This document shows positions 18,532-27,827 of a stretch of 64,000 nt of DNA, in pieces (the stretch's first letter is position 1; the number at the start of each line of letters is the position of its first letter). The stretch is from assembly GCF_029229925.1 (NCBI RefSeq), contig NZ_CP107254.1:248001-312000 (forward strand), read 5' to 3'. Below the pieces are notes generated by a model that did no database searches, had not been told where the DNA came from, and saw nothing but the letters and a program-made list of their open reading frames with translations. The translations under genes were made by a program, and so were the position numbers. This stretch comes from Halorhabdus sp. BNX81. GTDB taxonomy: Archaea; Halobacteriota; Halobacteria; Halobacteriales; Haloarculaceae.

Positions 18532-20889
18532 TCAACCCATTTCGACCCGAACCTCGTGGGCCTCGCCGTCCTCGAACGCGGGCACCACATTACCCTCGAC
18601 CTTCTCGCCGTCGACTTCGACTGTCTCGACCCCACTTTCCACGCCGTCGGGATTCTCGACGCTGATCTCGTAGGTCGCCCCGCGGAACTCTCGGGTCATC
18701 TCGAAGCCGTCCCACTCGGCCGGGATCGTCGGGTCGATCACGAGGCCGTCGAAGGTCGGTCGAACGCCAAGCAGGTACTGGGTCGCACCGACGTACGCCC
18801 AGGAGGCAGTCCCGGTGAGCCAGGAGTTCTTCGCGACGCCGAACTCCTCGTGGGCGGGCCCGAGGACGTTCTGGCAGTAGACGTAGGGCTCGACGCGGCG
18901 CAGATCGGCGACGTCGTCGTGAGCCAGCGGGAGGAGCTGCCGGTAGTACTGGTGGGCGCGCTCGCCGTCGCCCAGCAGGCCGGCGGCGACGACCGACCAC
19001 GTGTGGGCGTGACAGAAGATGCCGCCGTTCTCCTTGGCTCCTGGTGGATATGTCGTCGTCCCGCCGATTCGGTCGATCGTGCCCTCGCCCTCCCACGGTG
19101 GATCGAGCAGCGCGAAGCCGTACTCGGTGTTCAGGCGCTCGTGGGCCGATTCCATCGCCTGCTCGGCGCGCTCGTCGCTGAGGCCACCGAGTGCGGCCCA
19201 GGTCTGGGTGTTGAGCGAGATCTGCTGGTAGTCCTCGCTGGCCGATCCGATGACGCGCCCCTCGTCGTCGTAGGCGCGGGTGTACCACTCGCCGTCCCAG
19301 GCGTGCTCGTCGATCCGCTCGATCTCTGCCTCGCGTTTGGCGCGGAGTTCGGCGGCACGGTCGTCCTCGCCCAGGAACTCGTAGAGGCCGGCGACTTCAT
19401 CGAGGACGCGACAGTACATCATCGCGACCATGACGCTGGCGGCCTCGCCGCTGCCGTCGTCGGGGTTTAGTGAGTCGTTCCAGTCGGCGTAACCCATCCG
19501 CGGGAGGCCGTGCTTACCGCGGTGGTCGTCGGTGAACGCGATGGCGCGCTCGATGTGCTCCCGGACGGTGCCCGTCGAGCCGTCCTCGAAGGGAATCTCG
19601 GCTTCCAGGAAGTCGTAGTCGCCGGTCTCCTTGAGATACTGGACGGTTCCCAGCACGAGAAAGAGATGGTCGTCGGAGAACCACTGCGGCTTGGACGGGT
19701 CCTCTTTTGCGAGGCCGGCGTCGCCCTCGCCGCTGAGTGGGTAGAACTGGTGCCAGGCGTGGCCGTCGGGGAACTGGATCGCCCAGAGGGCTTCCAGGGT
19801 CTCCCGGACCTGTTCCGGGACGGCGTGGACAATCGAGAGCGTGTCCTGGCTGGAATCCCGGGTTCCCATCCCGCGGCCCAGGCCAGCCTGGTAGCGGGAG
19901 GCCGTCCTGGACCAGTACAGCGTCGAGCGACACTGGATGGGGTTCCAGACGTTGAGCATGGTGTCCATCTCCGGGTCCGGAGTCTCGACCTGCAGCGTCG
20001 AGAGATAGTCGTCCCACTCCGCCTGCAGGGCGTCGAGTTCCGCCTCGACGACCGACGGATCGTCGTACTTCTCGATGAGAGCATCGTCGCGCTCGGGGGC
20101 CGTCAGGAAGACGATCCGCTCGTGCTCGCCCGGCTCGAGGGTGAGGTCGTGCTCGAACGACCCGATGACGTTGTCGTGGGTGGCTCGTGAGTTGCCGGCT
20201 GCTCCCGCTTTCAGGACGGCTGGTTCCTCCAGGCTGCCGTACTGGCCGACGAACTCCCGCCGCTGCGTGTCAAAGCCGACGACCTCGGCACTGGTCGCGT
20301 GGGTGTAGCTGAGTTCCTGGGCGGAAGAGTACATCTCGATGACGCCCTCTGTTTCGTCGACGCGGGCGCGCATGATCTGGCCCGTCCAGTCGAGGTTGGT
20401 CTGGTCGGCCAGCGCGTCCGGAAACGAGAATTCGACGTAGGAGAACGCGCCGAGCTGGCGGTTCTCCTCGCCGACGTTCTCCAGGTCCAGCACCCACAGC
20501 TCGCAGTCCTCACCGAGCGGCACGAAGTACGTCATCTCGGCGGCGATCCCGTCGTAGACGCTTTCGATCGTGGTGTAGCCCGGCCCGTGACGACACTCGT
20601 AGTCGTCGAGGTCCGTCTTCACGGGTTGCCAGGTCGGCGACCAGTACTCGCCGCTTTCCCGATCCTGCAGGTAGACGTACCGACCGGGCTGGTCGTCCGG
20701 GACGGCGTTGTATCGGTAGCGCGTTACGCGCTGATTCTTCGGATCCTTGTAGAAGCTGTACCCGCCGCCGGTGTTCGAGACGATCCCGCCGTAGACGCCC
20801 TCGCCGAGGTAGTTGATCCACGGCGTCGGCGTGTCGGGTTGTTCGATGACGTATTCGCCCGTTTCCTGATCGACGTGTCCGTATGTCAT
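18532..20889 (-). CDS. GH94 glycoside phosphorylase, second copy
   Basis: A 785-residue GH94 enzyme, no signal peptide, so cytosolic. It shares with the upstream neighbour the N-terminus (INYLG, NTGGGYSFYKDP), the SPTWQPV-DLDDYECRHG-GYTTI block, RGMGTRDSSQD and the catalytic-acid region GYADWNDSLNPDDG. GH94 enzymes cleave beta-linked disaccharides with phosphate to give a sugar 1-phosphate. The catalytic loop differs from the neighbour's (SLNPDD in place of CLNLN), suggesting another acceptor such as a longer cellodextrin or laminaribiose. The open frame runs on to 22143 but only as a shadow of the next gene; the ATG at 20889 matches the paralogue's start. Probably co-transcribed. Confidence 0.85.
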   Translation of the reverse strand: MTYGHVDQETGEYVIEQPDTPTPWINYLGEGVYGGIVSNTGGGYSFYKDPKNQRVTRYRYNAVPDDQPGRYVYLQDRESGEYWSPTWQPVKTDLDDYECRHGPGYTTIESVYDGIAAEMTYFVPLGEDCELWVLDLENVGEENRQLGAFSYVEFSFPDALADQTNLDWTGQIMRARVDETEGVIEMYSSAQELSYTHATSAEVVGFDTQRREFVGQYGSLEEPAVLKAGAAGNSRATHDNVIGSFEHDLTLEPGEHERIVFLTAPERDDALIEKYDDPSVVEAELDALQAEWDDYLSTLQVETPDPEMDTMLNVWNPIQCRSTLYWSRTASRYQAGLGRGMGTRDSSQDTLSIVHAVPEQVRETLEALWAIQFPDGHAWHQFYPLSGEGDAGLAKEDPSKPQWFSDDHLFLVLGTVQYLKETGDYDFLEAEIPFEDGSTGTVREHIERAIAFTDDHRGKHGLPRMGYADWNDSLNPDDGSGEAASVMVAMMYCRVLDEVAGLYEFLGEDDRAAELRAKREAEIERIDEHAWDGEWYTRAYDDEGRVIGSASEDYQQISLNTQTWAALGGLSDERAEQAMESAHERLNTEYGFALLDPPWEGEGTIDRIGGTTTYPPGAKENGGIFCHAHTWSVVAAGLLGDGERAHQYYRQLLPLAHDDVADLRRVEPYVYCQNVLGPAHEEFGVAKNSWLTGTASWAYVGATQYLLGVRPTFDGLVIDPTIPAEWDGFEMTREFRGATYEISVENPDGVESGVETVEVDGEKVEGNVVPAFEDGEAHEVRVEMG

Positions 20890-20954
20890 TGTCTGTCGTG
20901 GGTTGCTGGTGTCGGTTCGGTTACGGTACGATACAAAGCGGGGGAGCAGCCGCC

Positions 20955-23402
20955 TCAGCCCATCACGACGCGCACGTCGTGTGTCTCGCCGTCGCCGAGG
21001 TCGGGGATGGTCTGGCCGTCGATTTCCTCGCCGTCGACTTCGACCCGATCGACGCCCGATTCGACGTTGTCGGGGTTCTCGACGGTGATTTCGTAGGTCG
21101 CGCCGCGGAACTCGCGGTGGACCTCGTATTCGTCCCAGTCGGCCGGGATCGCCGGGTCGACGACGAGGCCGTCGTGGTCCGGGCGCACGCCGAGGATGTG
21201 CTGGGTGATCGCGACGTAGTTCCAGGCTGCTGTGCCCGTGAGCCAGGAGTTCTTGGCTTCGCCGGTGGTGGGGGCATCCGGGCCGGCGATGGTCTGGGCG
21301 TAGACGTACGGCTCGGTGGTGTGGACGTCGCTGATGTCCTCGCGGGCGGCCGGGCAAATACGCTTGTAGTAATCGAAGGCGCGCTCGCCGTTGCCGAGTT
21401 TGGCCTCGGTGATCATGATCCAGGGGTTGGTGTGACAGAAGACACTGCCGTTCTCCTTGTAGCCCGGCGGGTAGGAGGTGATCTCGCCGTAGCGCTCGTC
21501 GTATTCGGTGAAAGCGGGCTGGTGGAGCACGATCCCGTGCTCGGTCGCGAGACGCTCGCGGACCGAATCCATCGCGTCCTGAACTTTGCCGTCCTCGCGG
21601 CCGATTTCGGCCATCCCGCACATGCCGTTGGACTCGACGAAGATCTGGCCCTCGTCGTTCTCGCTCGAGCCGATGGGATCCTCGAAGTGGTCGTAGGCGC
21701 GGCGGAACCACTTGCCGTCCCAACCCGCATCGGCGACGGCTTCGGCCATCTCGTCGGCATATCGCTGGTAGTCCTCGGCCGCTTCGGGGAGGACGTCGGT
21801 CTGCTCGGCGAGTTCGGCCAACTCTTCGACGGCGTAGACGAACTGCCCGCCGATGAACACCGACTCCGCCCGTTCCTCGTCGACGTCGTGTTCGGCCGTC
21901 TGGAAGGACTCGTCGGGGTTCTCGGAGAAGCAGTTGAGGTTGAGACAGTCGTTCCAGTCGGCGTGGCCGATCAGCGGCAGGTCGTGGGGACCGCGGCGTT
22001 CCCACACGTACTCGACGGCGCGCTGGAGGTGCTCCGCGAGAGGGGCCTCCGTGCCGGGTTCGTTCTCGTAGACGACTTCTTCCTCCAGAATTGAGGTATC
22101 GCCGGTCTCCTTGACGTACGCGGCGGTGGACATGACCAGCCACATCGGGTCGTCGTTGAACCCGCCACCGATGTCGGCGTTGCCCTCGCCCGTGAGTGGC
22201 GTGTACTGGTGGTACGCGCCGCCGTCTTTCAGCTGGATCTTCGCGAGGTTCAGGATCCGCTGTCGAGCGCGATCCGGGAACTGATGGAGGACCGCGAGTT
22301 GATCCTGCAGGGAGTCACGGAAGCCGATCCCGCGCGTCAGGCCGGTCTCGTACAGCGAGGCCGACCGCGCGAGGTTCATCGTGACCGTGTTCTGGTAGGC
22401 GTTCCAGGTGTTGACCATCCGGTCGGTCTCCTCGTCCGGGGTTTCGACCTGCAGCGCCGAGAGCTGATCGTCCCAGAACTCGTTCAGTTCTTCGAAGGCC
22501 GCATCGAGCGCGTCGGGATCGCAGTACTCCTCGATGGTCCCCTCGACGTACTCCTTGTTGAGGACCTCCGGCGCTTCGAACTTTTCGTCCTCCGGGTTCT
22601 CGTGGTACCCCAGCAGGAAGACGACGTCCTCACTCTCGCCGGGTTCGAGTTCGAGATCGACCTGGTGGGAGCCGATCGGCGACCAGCCGTGGGCGATGGA
22701 GTCGGTGGCTTGGCCGTCTTCGAGCACCTGCGGCTCGTCGAAACCGTCGTACTGCCCGACGAAGGCGTCCCGCTGGGTGTCGAACCCGTCGATGTCGGCC
22801 GAGCAGGCGAAGTAGGCGAAGTGGTTGCGGCGTTCGCGATACTCGGTCTTCTGGTAGATGACCGAGTCCTCGACTTCGACCTCGCCGGTGTTGTAGTTGC
22901 GCTGGTAGTTCGAGATGTCGTCCATGGCGTCCCACAGGCAGAACTCCACGAGCGAGAAAAGCTGGAGACTGCGGGGTTCGTCGCTGTCGTTCTCGACGGT
23001 GACGCGCCAGGCTTCCAGATCCTCGCCCGGCGGAACGAAGTAGGTGACCTCGCCGGCGACCCCGTCCTTCTCGCCGCGGATCGTCGTGTATCCCAGTCCG
23101 TGGCGACACTCGTAGTCGTCGAGGTCGACGCGGGCGGGCTGCCAGGTCGGTGAGAAGTATTCCCCACTCTCGGCGTCACGCACATACAGGCCCCGGCCAC
23201 CGACGTTTCGGGGCGCGTTGTTGTAGCGATAGCGGACCAGTCGACGATAGCGTGGATCCTGATAGAAACTGTATCCCCCACCAGTATTGGAAATCATCCC
23301 GACGTAATCCTGCCGACCGATGTAGTTGATCCAGGGTCGGGGCGTTTCCGGTTCAGTGATCACATATTCGCGTGCGTTGTCGTCGAAATTCCCATACTTC
23401 AT
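20955..23402 (-). CDS. GH94 glycoside phosphorylase, probable cellobiose phosphorylase
   Basis: 815 residues, matching cellobiose phosphorylases (about 810-820). It converts cellobiose and phosphate to glucose 1-phosphate and glucose, saving one ATP per disaccharide. Motifs: WINYIGRQDYVGMISNTGGG at the start, TRGIGFRDSLQDQLAV (phosphate-site region), IGHADWNDCLNLN with the general-acid aspartate, and KENGSVFCHTNPW. The specificity call rests on length and the DWNDCLNLN signature. It is 65 nt upstream of the second GH94 gene on the same strand, and divergent from hemB. Uptake of the disaccharide must be encoded elsewhere. Confidence 0.87.
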   Translation of the reverse strand: MKYGNFDDNAREYVITEPETPRPWINYIGRQDYVGMISNTGGGYSFYQDPRYRRLVRYRYNNAPRNVGGRGLYVRDAESGEYFSPTWQPARVDLDDYECRHGLGYTTIRGEKDGVAGEVTYFVPPGEDLEAWRVTVENDSDEPRSLQLFSLVEFCLWDAMDDISNYQRNYNTGEVEVEDSVIYQKTEYRERRNHFAYFACSADIDGFDTQRDAFVGQYDGFDEPQVLEDGQATDSIAHGWSPIGSHQVDLELEPGESEDVVFLLGYHENPEDEKFEAPEVLNKEYVEGTIEEYCDPDALDAAFEELNEFWDDQLSALQVETPDEETDRMVNTWNAYQNTVTMNLARSASLYETGLTRGIGFRDSLQDQLAVLHQFPDRARQRILNLAKIQLKDGGAYHQYTPLTGEGNADIGGGFNDDPMWLVMSTAAYVKETGDTSILEEEVVYENEPGTEAPLAEHLQRAVEYVWERRGPHDLPLIGHADWNDCLNLNCFSENPDESFQTAEHDVDEERAESVFIGGQFVYAVEELAELAEQTDVLPEAAEDYQRYADEMAEAVADAGWDGKWFRRAYDHFEDPIGSSENDEGQIFVESNGMCGMAEIGREDGKVQDAMDSVRERLATEHGIVLHQPAFTEYDERYGEITSYPPGYKENGSVFCHTNPWIMITEAKLGNGERAFDYYKRICPAAREDISDVHTTEPYVYAQTIAGPDAPTTGEAKNSWLTGTAAWNYVAITQHILGVRPDHDGLVVDPAIPADWDEYEVHREFRGATYEITVENPDNVESGVDRVEVDGEEIDGQTIPDLGDGETHDVRVVMG

Positions 23403-23514
23403 ATCTCAGTATAGCATCAAGTAGTGCCCTAAAGAATGTTGCGACATCCGGCACGTGCCGCGCCAGGGAGTGACGGAACGTCACGATTTTGGCCGTGCCA
23501 CGCGATGGTTGTCC

Positions 23515-24495
23515 ATGGACCATACTGTCGGCCCACGCCGTCTCCGAACCGACGGGATCAGGCCCCTGGTCAGCGAAACCAGCCTGGAGGCGACCGACCT
23601 GATCGCGCCCGTTTTCGTCGACGCGACGACTGACGAACGGGTCCCCATCGAGACGATGCCCGGCCACGAACGGGTCCCCGTTGGGGACGCCGTCGACCGT
23701 GTCGAGGAAATTAGGGACACCGGCGTCGAAGCCATCATCGTCTTCGGCGTGCCCGAATCCAAGGACTCGAAGGGATCGCGGGCCTGGTCCGACGATGGCG
23801 TCGTCCAGAAAGCAGTCCGACGGATCACCGCTGAGACCGACGCGTACGTCATCACCGACGTCTGTCTGTGTGAGTACACCGACCACGGCCACTGTGGTCT
23901 CCTCGAAGACGACGCCCGAGACGATTCGACGCTGACCGTCCGCAACGACAAGACGCTCTCGGCGCTGTCGCGGATCGCCGTCTCCCACGCCGAGGCGGGG
24001 GCGGACATGGTCGCCCCCTCAGCGATGATGGACGGCATGGTCGGGGCTATCCGCGAGGGTCTCGACGCCGCCGGCCACACCGAGGTGCCGATCATGAGCT
24101 ACGCAGCGAAGTACGAGTCGGCGTTTTACGGTCCGTTTCGGGACGCCGCCGACGGCGCGCCGGCCTTCGGTGATCGGCGGCACTACCAGATGGATCCCGC
24201 CAACGCCCGCGAGGCGATGCGCGAAGTCGGATTGGACATCGAGGAAGGGGCCGACGTACTCATGGTCAAACCCGCACTCCCGTATCTGGATATCGTCCGT
24301 GATGTGCGCGAGCGCTTCGACCATCCCGTCGCCGCCTACAACGTCAGCGGCGAGTATGCCATGCTGCACGCCGCCGCGGAGAAGGGGTGGCTCGACCTCG
24401 AGGCCACGGCCTACGAGTCGCTCCTTTCGATCAAGCGCGCGGGCGCGGACCTGATTGTGACGTACTTCGCCGAGGAACTGGCCGAGCGGTTGTAG
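23515..24495 (+). CDS. hemB: Delta-aminolevulinic acid dehydratase (porphobilinogen synthase)
   Basis: A 326-residue enzyme that condenses two aminolevulinates to porphobilinogen for heme, siroheme and cobamide synthesis. It has the cysteine-rich zinc site [14 protein letters not shown] near residues 118-131, the Schiff-base lysine regions [14 protein letters not shown] and [10 protein letters not shown], and [13 protein letters not shown]. The frame is open from 23455, but the ATG at 23515 gives the usual length. It is followed 59 nt later by a P-II gene. Confidence 0.94.
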   Translation: MDHTVGPRRLRTDGIRPLVSETSLEATDLIAPVFVDATTDERVPIETMPGHERVPVGDAVDRVEEIRDTGVEAIIVFGVPESKDSKGSRAWSDDGVVQKAVRRITAETDAYVITDVCLCEYTDHGHCGLLEDDARDDSTLTVRNDKTLSALSRIAVSHAEAGADMVAPSAMMDGMVGAIREGLDAAGHTEVPIMSYAAKYESAFYGPFRDAADGAPAFGDRRHYQMDPANAREAMREVGLDIEEGADVLMVKPALPYLDIVRDVRERFDHPVAAYNVSGEYAMLHAAAEKGWLDLEATAYESLLSIKRAGADLIVTYFAEELAERL

Positions 24496-24554
24496 CAGCG
24501 CACACCTGCCGCTTTGGCGGGGATTTATCCTCGCCCCGGCCGGAGGTCGGTCGT

Positions 24555-24920
24555 ATGTCGCCAGCCACTGACGACACCGACCTCGAACTCGTGATGGCAA
24601 TCGTTCGCCCGGAGAAACTCAGCGACGTCAAGGCTTCTCTCGCCGAGGCCGGCGCGCCGTCGCTGACGGTGACGCAGGTCTCGGGGCGTGGCTCACAGCC
24701 GGCCAAGACCGGCCAGTGGCGCGGCGAGGAGTACGTCATCGATCTCCACCAGAAGATCAAAGTCGAGTGCGTCGTCGAGAGCGGGGAGACCGAAAATGTC
24801 GTTGAGGCATTCCGTGAGGGTGCAAACACAGGCGAAAAAGGGGATGGCAAGATCTTCGTCCTCCCCGTCGCCGATGCCGTCCAGGTCCGGACCGGTGACC
24901 GCGGTACCGACGCGATCTGA
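24555..24920 (+). CDS. glnK: P-II nitrogen signalling protein, first copy
   Basis: A 121-residue P-II (GlnB/GlnK) protein. It has the T-loop region [19 protein letters not shown] with the tyrosine at the usual modification site, and the C-terminal signature [14 protein letters not shown] that binds ATP/ADP. The homotrimer senses 2-oxoglutarate and adenylates and usually controls Amt or glutamine synthetase. Unlike the other two copies it is not directly attached to an amt gene. A TATA-like ATTTATCC lies near 24521-24528. The first 30 codons of open frame upstream are shadow. Confidence 0.92.
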   Translation: MSPATDDTDLELVMAIVRPEKLSDVKASLAEAGAPSLTVTQVSGRGSQPAKTGQWRGEEYVIDLHQKIKVECVVESGETENVVEAFREGANTGEKGDGKIFVLPVADAVQVRTGDRGTDAI

Positions 24921-25060
24921 ACTGACTGAAGGCTGTATTTTTCGGCTCAGTCCCGATGCGCGCGACGCTTGGCCAGTCTCTCACCGCTGAGGACCGTTCA
25001 GTGCCGTTGATGATCGTCCAATTCTCCCCTCGACAGCACGTGCAATGGTGACCGTCCGAT

Positions 25061-25087
25061 GACCTTATATTGGTTATATTCTACCCA
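25061..25087 (+). promoter_or_regulatory. Distal conserved element upstream of first amt
   Basis: GACCTTATATTGG followed by TTATATTCTACCC lies 116 nt before the 28-codon ORF start. A related stretch, GGCCTTATAT...AATACTCTTCCCC, lies 117 nt before the matching ORF of the second amt. The equal spacing suggests a shared regulator site or a second promoter. Confidence 0.45.
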
Positions 25088-25132
25088 AGTTTAGACGTTT
25101 GTCCTATTATAGACTGGAAATAAGCACACGAT

Positions 25133-25150
25133 CAACCAAGGAATTATATA
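25133..25150 (+). promoter_or_regulatory. Proximal promoter (BRE/TATA) of first amt operon
   Basis: CAACCAAGGAATTATATA combines a purine-rich BRE and a TATA box centred about 30 nt before the ATG at 25177. The second amt has CAACCAAAAGTATATA in the same position. A transcript from here would begin at or within a few nt of the 28-codon ORF. Confidence 0.6.
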
Positions 25151-25176
25151 CTATCCTATCTTGGCCTCGAACCGAG

Positions 25177-25263
25177 ATGGCAACCACGAACGTTGCTGAA
25201 TGCGGTGGAAAAGCACACGGATTATCAGAAATGAGCGGAACAGCTGGAACGGAGGTGTCGTAG
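25177..25263 (+). CDS. 28-codon upstream ORF of first amt
   Basis: ATG to TAG, 28 codons, beginning MATTNVAECGGK. It sits about 30 nt after the TATA box, so it would be the first, leaderless ORF of the transcript. Its last codons contain GGAGGTG (25251-25257), a good ribosome-binding site for amt, whose ATG lies 1 nt after this stop. The second amt has an ORF of exactly the same length in the same place. Most likely a translation-coupling leader rather than a functional peptide; no peptide family is recognised. Confidence 0.5.
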   Translation: MATTNVAECGGKAHGLSEMSGTAGTEVS

Positions 25264-25264
25264 T

Positions 25265-26680
25265 ATGGCACTGGATCCAACCGCGGTCGCCAACAGCGTC
25301 AACAACATCTGGATCCTGCTGGTCTCGTTCCTGATCTTCTTCATGCAGCCTGGATTCGCGCTGCTGGAGGCGGGTCAGGTACGAGCGAAGAACGCGGCAA
25401 ACGTCGTCATGAAGAACCTGATGGACTGGTCGCTGGGGCTGCTCTCGTACTTCCTGCTTGGCAGCGCCGTTGCAGTCATCGCCGGGCTCGTGACGACCGG
25501 CGGTGCGGGCCTGGATCTCAGCACTGCCTTCGCCTTCCAGGGAGAGGCCAGTAGCTGGATCGGCTGGCTGTTCGGGGCCGTCTTCGCGATGACGGCGGCG
25601 ACGATCGTCTCCGGCGCTGTCGCCGGCCGGATGAAGTTCTCCGCGTACGTCATCTTCGCCGTGGTCCTGACGGCGTTCATCTACCCCGTCATCCAGGGCT
25701 TCGCCTGGGGTGGCAACGGATTGCTGTCCAGCGCGGGGTTCCTGGGTGAAGCGATCGGTGCGGGGTACAAGGACTTCGCCGGGGCGACGGTCGTCCACGC
25801 GCTCGGCGGGACGGCAGGGCTCACCGCGGCGTACATGGTCGGTGCGCGGTCCGGGCGGTTTGATTCCGACGGTAACTCCCAACCGATCCCCGGTCACTCG
25901 CTGATCTTCGCCGTGCTCGGAACGCTGATCCTGGCCTTCGGCTGGTACGGGTTCAACGTCGGTACGCAGGCGACGGTCCTGAGCGTCGCCGAGGACGGGA
26001 CCGTCAGCTACATGGGCGGGGCATTGGGTCGCGTCGCGCTGACGACGACGCTGGCGATGGGTGCCGGTGCTGTCGCCTCGACGATCGTGACGGCGATCCA
26101 GGACAAACCCGATCCGCTGTTCGCCGCCAACGGCCTGCTGGCGGGTCTGGTCGCCATCACCGGCGCCTGTGCGCACGTCACCTGGTGGGGCGGTCTCATC
26201 ATCGGCGCCATCGGTGGCCTGCAGGCTCCGTTCGTCTACAGATGGGTCGTCGACTCACTGGGGATCGACGACGTCTGTGGCGTCTTCGCCGTCCACGGGA
26301 GCGCGGGCTTCATCGGGACGGCACTGATCCCGTTCTTCTGGACCGAGTACTGGCTCGGCGATGCAGTCATCAACGACGTTATTACCCAGTTCGCCATGCA
26401 GATGACGGGCATCGTCGTGATCGGTGTCTGGGCCGTGCTGGCGACGATGGTCACGCTGACCATCGTCCGCGCTATCGTAGGCTCCCTCAAGGTCACTCCG
26501 GAAGAAGAGGCTGAAGGACTCGACCTCGGCGAACACGGCATTTCGGCCTACCCCGAATTCGGCGAGGGATCCGGCTCACCGGGTGCCGAAGCTGTCGCCG
26601 ACGGCGGCGAAGTACGGACTGACGGCGGTGAAGTCCGAACCGACGGCGGTCGCTCGCTCAACGGAGGTGACAACGAATGA
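25265..26680 (+). CDS. amt: Ammonium transporter, first copy
   Basis: A 471-residue Amt/MEP/Rh channel with about 11 membrane helices, at the cell surface. Motifs: [35 protein letters not shown] with the twin-histidine first residue, FGWYGFNVG, and [14 protein letters not shown] with the second histidine. The C-terminal tail binds P-II and here ends in a short tandem repeat (DGGEVRT twice). The gene lies between the 28-codon ORF and a P-II gene whose ATG overlaps its stop, the standard amt-glnK pairing. Confidence 0.95.
   Translation: MALDPTAVANSVNNIWILLVSFLIFFMQPGFALLEAGQVRAKNAANVVMKNLMDWSLGLLSYFLLGSAVAVIAGLVTTGGAGLDLSTAFAFQGEASSWIGWLFGAVFAMTAATIVSGAVAGRMKFSAYVIFAVVLTAFIYPVIQGFAWGGNGLLSSAGFLGEAIGAGYKDFAGATVVHALGGTAGLTAAYMVGARSGRFDSDGNSQPIPGHSLIFAVLGTLILAFGWYGFNVGTQATVLSVAEDGTVSYMGGALGRVALTTTLAMGAGAVASTIVTAIQDKPDPLFAANGLLAGLVAITGACAHVTWWGGLIIGAIGGLQAPFVYRWVVDSLGIDDVCGVFAVHGSAGFIGTALIPFFWTEYWLGDAVINDVITQFAMQMTGIVVIGVWAVLATMVTLTIVRAIVGSLKVTPEEEAEGLDLGEHGISAYPEFGEGSGSPGAEAVADGGEVRTDGGEVRTDGGRSLNGGDNE
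26600..26641 (+). repeat. Two 21-bp tandem units in the 3' end of first amt
   Basis: Two 21-bp units (26600-26620 and 26621-26641), starting GACGGCGGCGAAGTACGG and GACGGCGGTGAAGTCCG, encode DGGEVRT twice, followed by a partial third DGG. The second Amt tail also ends with RTDGG, so the unit may derive from a shared C-terminus. Confidence 0.7.
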
Positions 26681-27042
26681 GTGAATCCGAAGCTGACGAC
26701 GAGATCAAGCTCGTCATGGCCATGATCCGCCCCGATCGGCTGGGCGCGGTCAAGCAAGCCCTCGCTGAGGTCGGCGCTCCGTCGCTGACGGTCACGCAGG
26801 TCTCGGGCCGCGGCTCACAGGCCGCAAAGAAGGGCCAGTGGCGCGGCGAGGAGTACGTCGTCGACCTGCTCCAGAAGGTCAAAATCGAGTGTGTGGTGGC
26901 CGAGATCCCCGCGGAGGACGTCGTCGAGGCGATCCGCGAGGCGGCTCACACCGGCGAGAAGGGCGACGGCAAGATCTTCGTCCTGCCCGTCGATGACGCC
27001 GTCCAGGTCCGCACCGGCGAGAGTGGCCCGGGAGCAGTCTGA
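26677..27042 (+). CDS. glnK: P-II nitrogen signalling protein, second copy
   Basis: A 121-residue P-II protein whose ATG overlaps the amt stop by 4 nt. T-loop region [19 protein letters not shown] with the conserved tyrosine; C-terminal [20 protein letters not shown]. By position it should gate the Amt channel encoded just before it, blocking uptake when nitrogen is ample. It differs from the first copy mainly at the N-terminus and around the T-loop (KKGQ in place of KTGQ). Confidence 0.93.
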   Translation: MSESEADDEIKLVMAMIRPDRLGAVKQALAEVGAPSLTVTQVSGRGSQAAKKGQWRGEEYVVDLLQKVKIECVVAEIPAEDVVEAIREAAHTGEKGDGKIFVLPVDDAVQVRTGESGPGAV

Positions 27043-27058
27043 ATACACAGGGAACGAC

Positions 27059-27517
27059 ATGGACCCCGACGACATCGACCACGCGCTCGTTGACGCCCTC
27101 CTCGAAGACGGCCGTGCGTCGATTCAGGACCTCGCCACCGAGGCTGGCGTCGCTGTCGAGACTGCCGAACGACGGATCGAGGCCCTGGAGGACGCCGGCG
27201 TCATCCAGGGGTACACCGCGACGATCGACTACGACGAACTCGGCTACGACGTGACGGCCGTCGTGCGCCTCCGCGTCGGCGGTTCGATCGAGGCCCTCAG
27301 CGAGACCCTGGAGGCGTATTCCTGGGCCCGGTCGGCGTACGAGGTGACCGGGGAGGACGACTTCCTGCTGGTCGGGCGGTTCCTCGACACCGACGACATG
27401 CACGAGAAAGTCGCCGAACTCCTGACCGAGCCATCCGTTCGATCGGTCACTGTCGACGTGGCTGTCGACGAACTCCGGCGGTTCGAACCCATGTGGCTCG
27501 GGGACGCCGACGCCTGA
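27059..27517 (+). CDS. Lrp/AsnC-family transcription regulator
   Basis: 152 residues. Residues 5-50 are a winged helix-turn-helix (DHALVDALLEDGRASIQDLA... AERRIEALEDAGVIQGYTA). Residues 60-140 form the RAM effector-binding domain (VRLRVGGSIEALSETL, VTGEDDFLLVGRF). It starts 16 nt after the P-II stop, so it belongs to the amt-glnK transcript, and it precedes the second amt promoter. A nitrogen- or amino-acid-responsive regulator of these genes is the natural inference. The frame is open from 26891 only as a shadow. Confidence 0.88.
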   Translation: MDPDDIDHALVDALLEDGRASIQDLATEAGVAVETAERRIEALEDAGVIQGYTATIDYDELGYDVTAVVRLRVGGSIEALSETLEAYSWARSAYEVTGEDDFLLVGRFLDTDDMHEKVAELLTEPSVRSVTVDVAVDELRRFEPMWLGDADA

Positions 27518-27622
27518 GCAACTCGCGCGCGCTCTCCCCGCGGCTTCCGATTTTCCGCCCACATCTCCCACACGAACGTCCAGTTCTGGCCGGCGAAACC
27601 GGACTGACATCGGACAATGAAT

Positions 27623-27650
27623 GGCCTTATATCCATAATACTCTTCCCCA
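27623..27650 (+). promoter_or_regulatory. Distal conserved element upstream of second amt
   Basis: GGCCTTATATCCATAATACT then CTTCCCCA is the counterpart of 25061-25087, 117 nt before the second 28-codon ORF. Confidence 0.45.
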
Positions 27651-27694
27651 TTTTGAACAAACATCCACCTATACGTACCAATACTTCACGTATT

Positions 27695-27710
27695 CAACCA
27701 AAAGTATATA
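27695..27710 (+). promoter_or_regulatory. Proximal promoter (BRE/TATA) of second amt operon
   Basis: CAACCAAAAGTATATA, a BRE plus TATA box about 32 nt before the ATG at 27740, closely matching 25133-25150. Confidence 0.6.
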
Positions 27711-27739
27711 TCTTCGAATGCCCCATCCGTCAAACCGTG

Positions 27740-27826
27740 ATGAATACGATAGACGTTGCAGTTTCGTCGGAAAAGGTGGACGATCACACATCTCTCAACT
27801 TCGACTGCGAACGGGGGTGTCGCTGA
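27740..27826 (+). CDS. 28-codon upstream ORF of second amt
   Basis: ATG to TGA, 28 codons, beginning MNTIDVAVSSEK. Residues T3, V6, A7 and K12 match the first upstream ORF, but the rest does not. It is about 30 nt from the TATA box, so leaderless translation is possible. GGGGGTG at 27813-27819, inside its last codons, would serve the amt start, which lies 1 nt after this stop. The identical layout at both amt genes argues for selection on length and position. Confidence 0.5.
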   Translation: MNTIDVAVSSEKVDDHTSLNFDCERGCR

Positions 27827-27827
27827 C

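Noticed and set aside
18532-22143. A 1203-residue open frame on the minus strand
   Set aside because: Its first part is arginine-rich shadow of the upstream GH94 gene; only 18532-20889 from MTYGHVDQ is a real protein.
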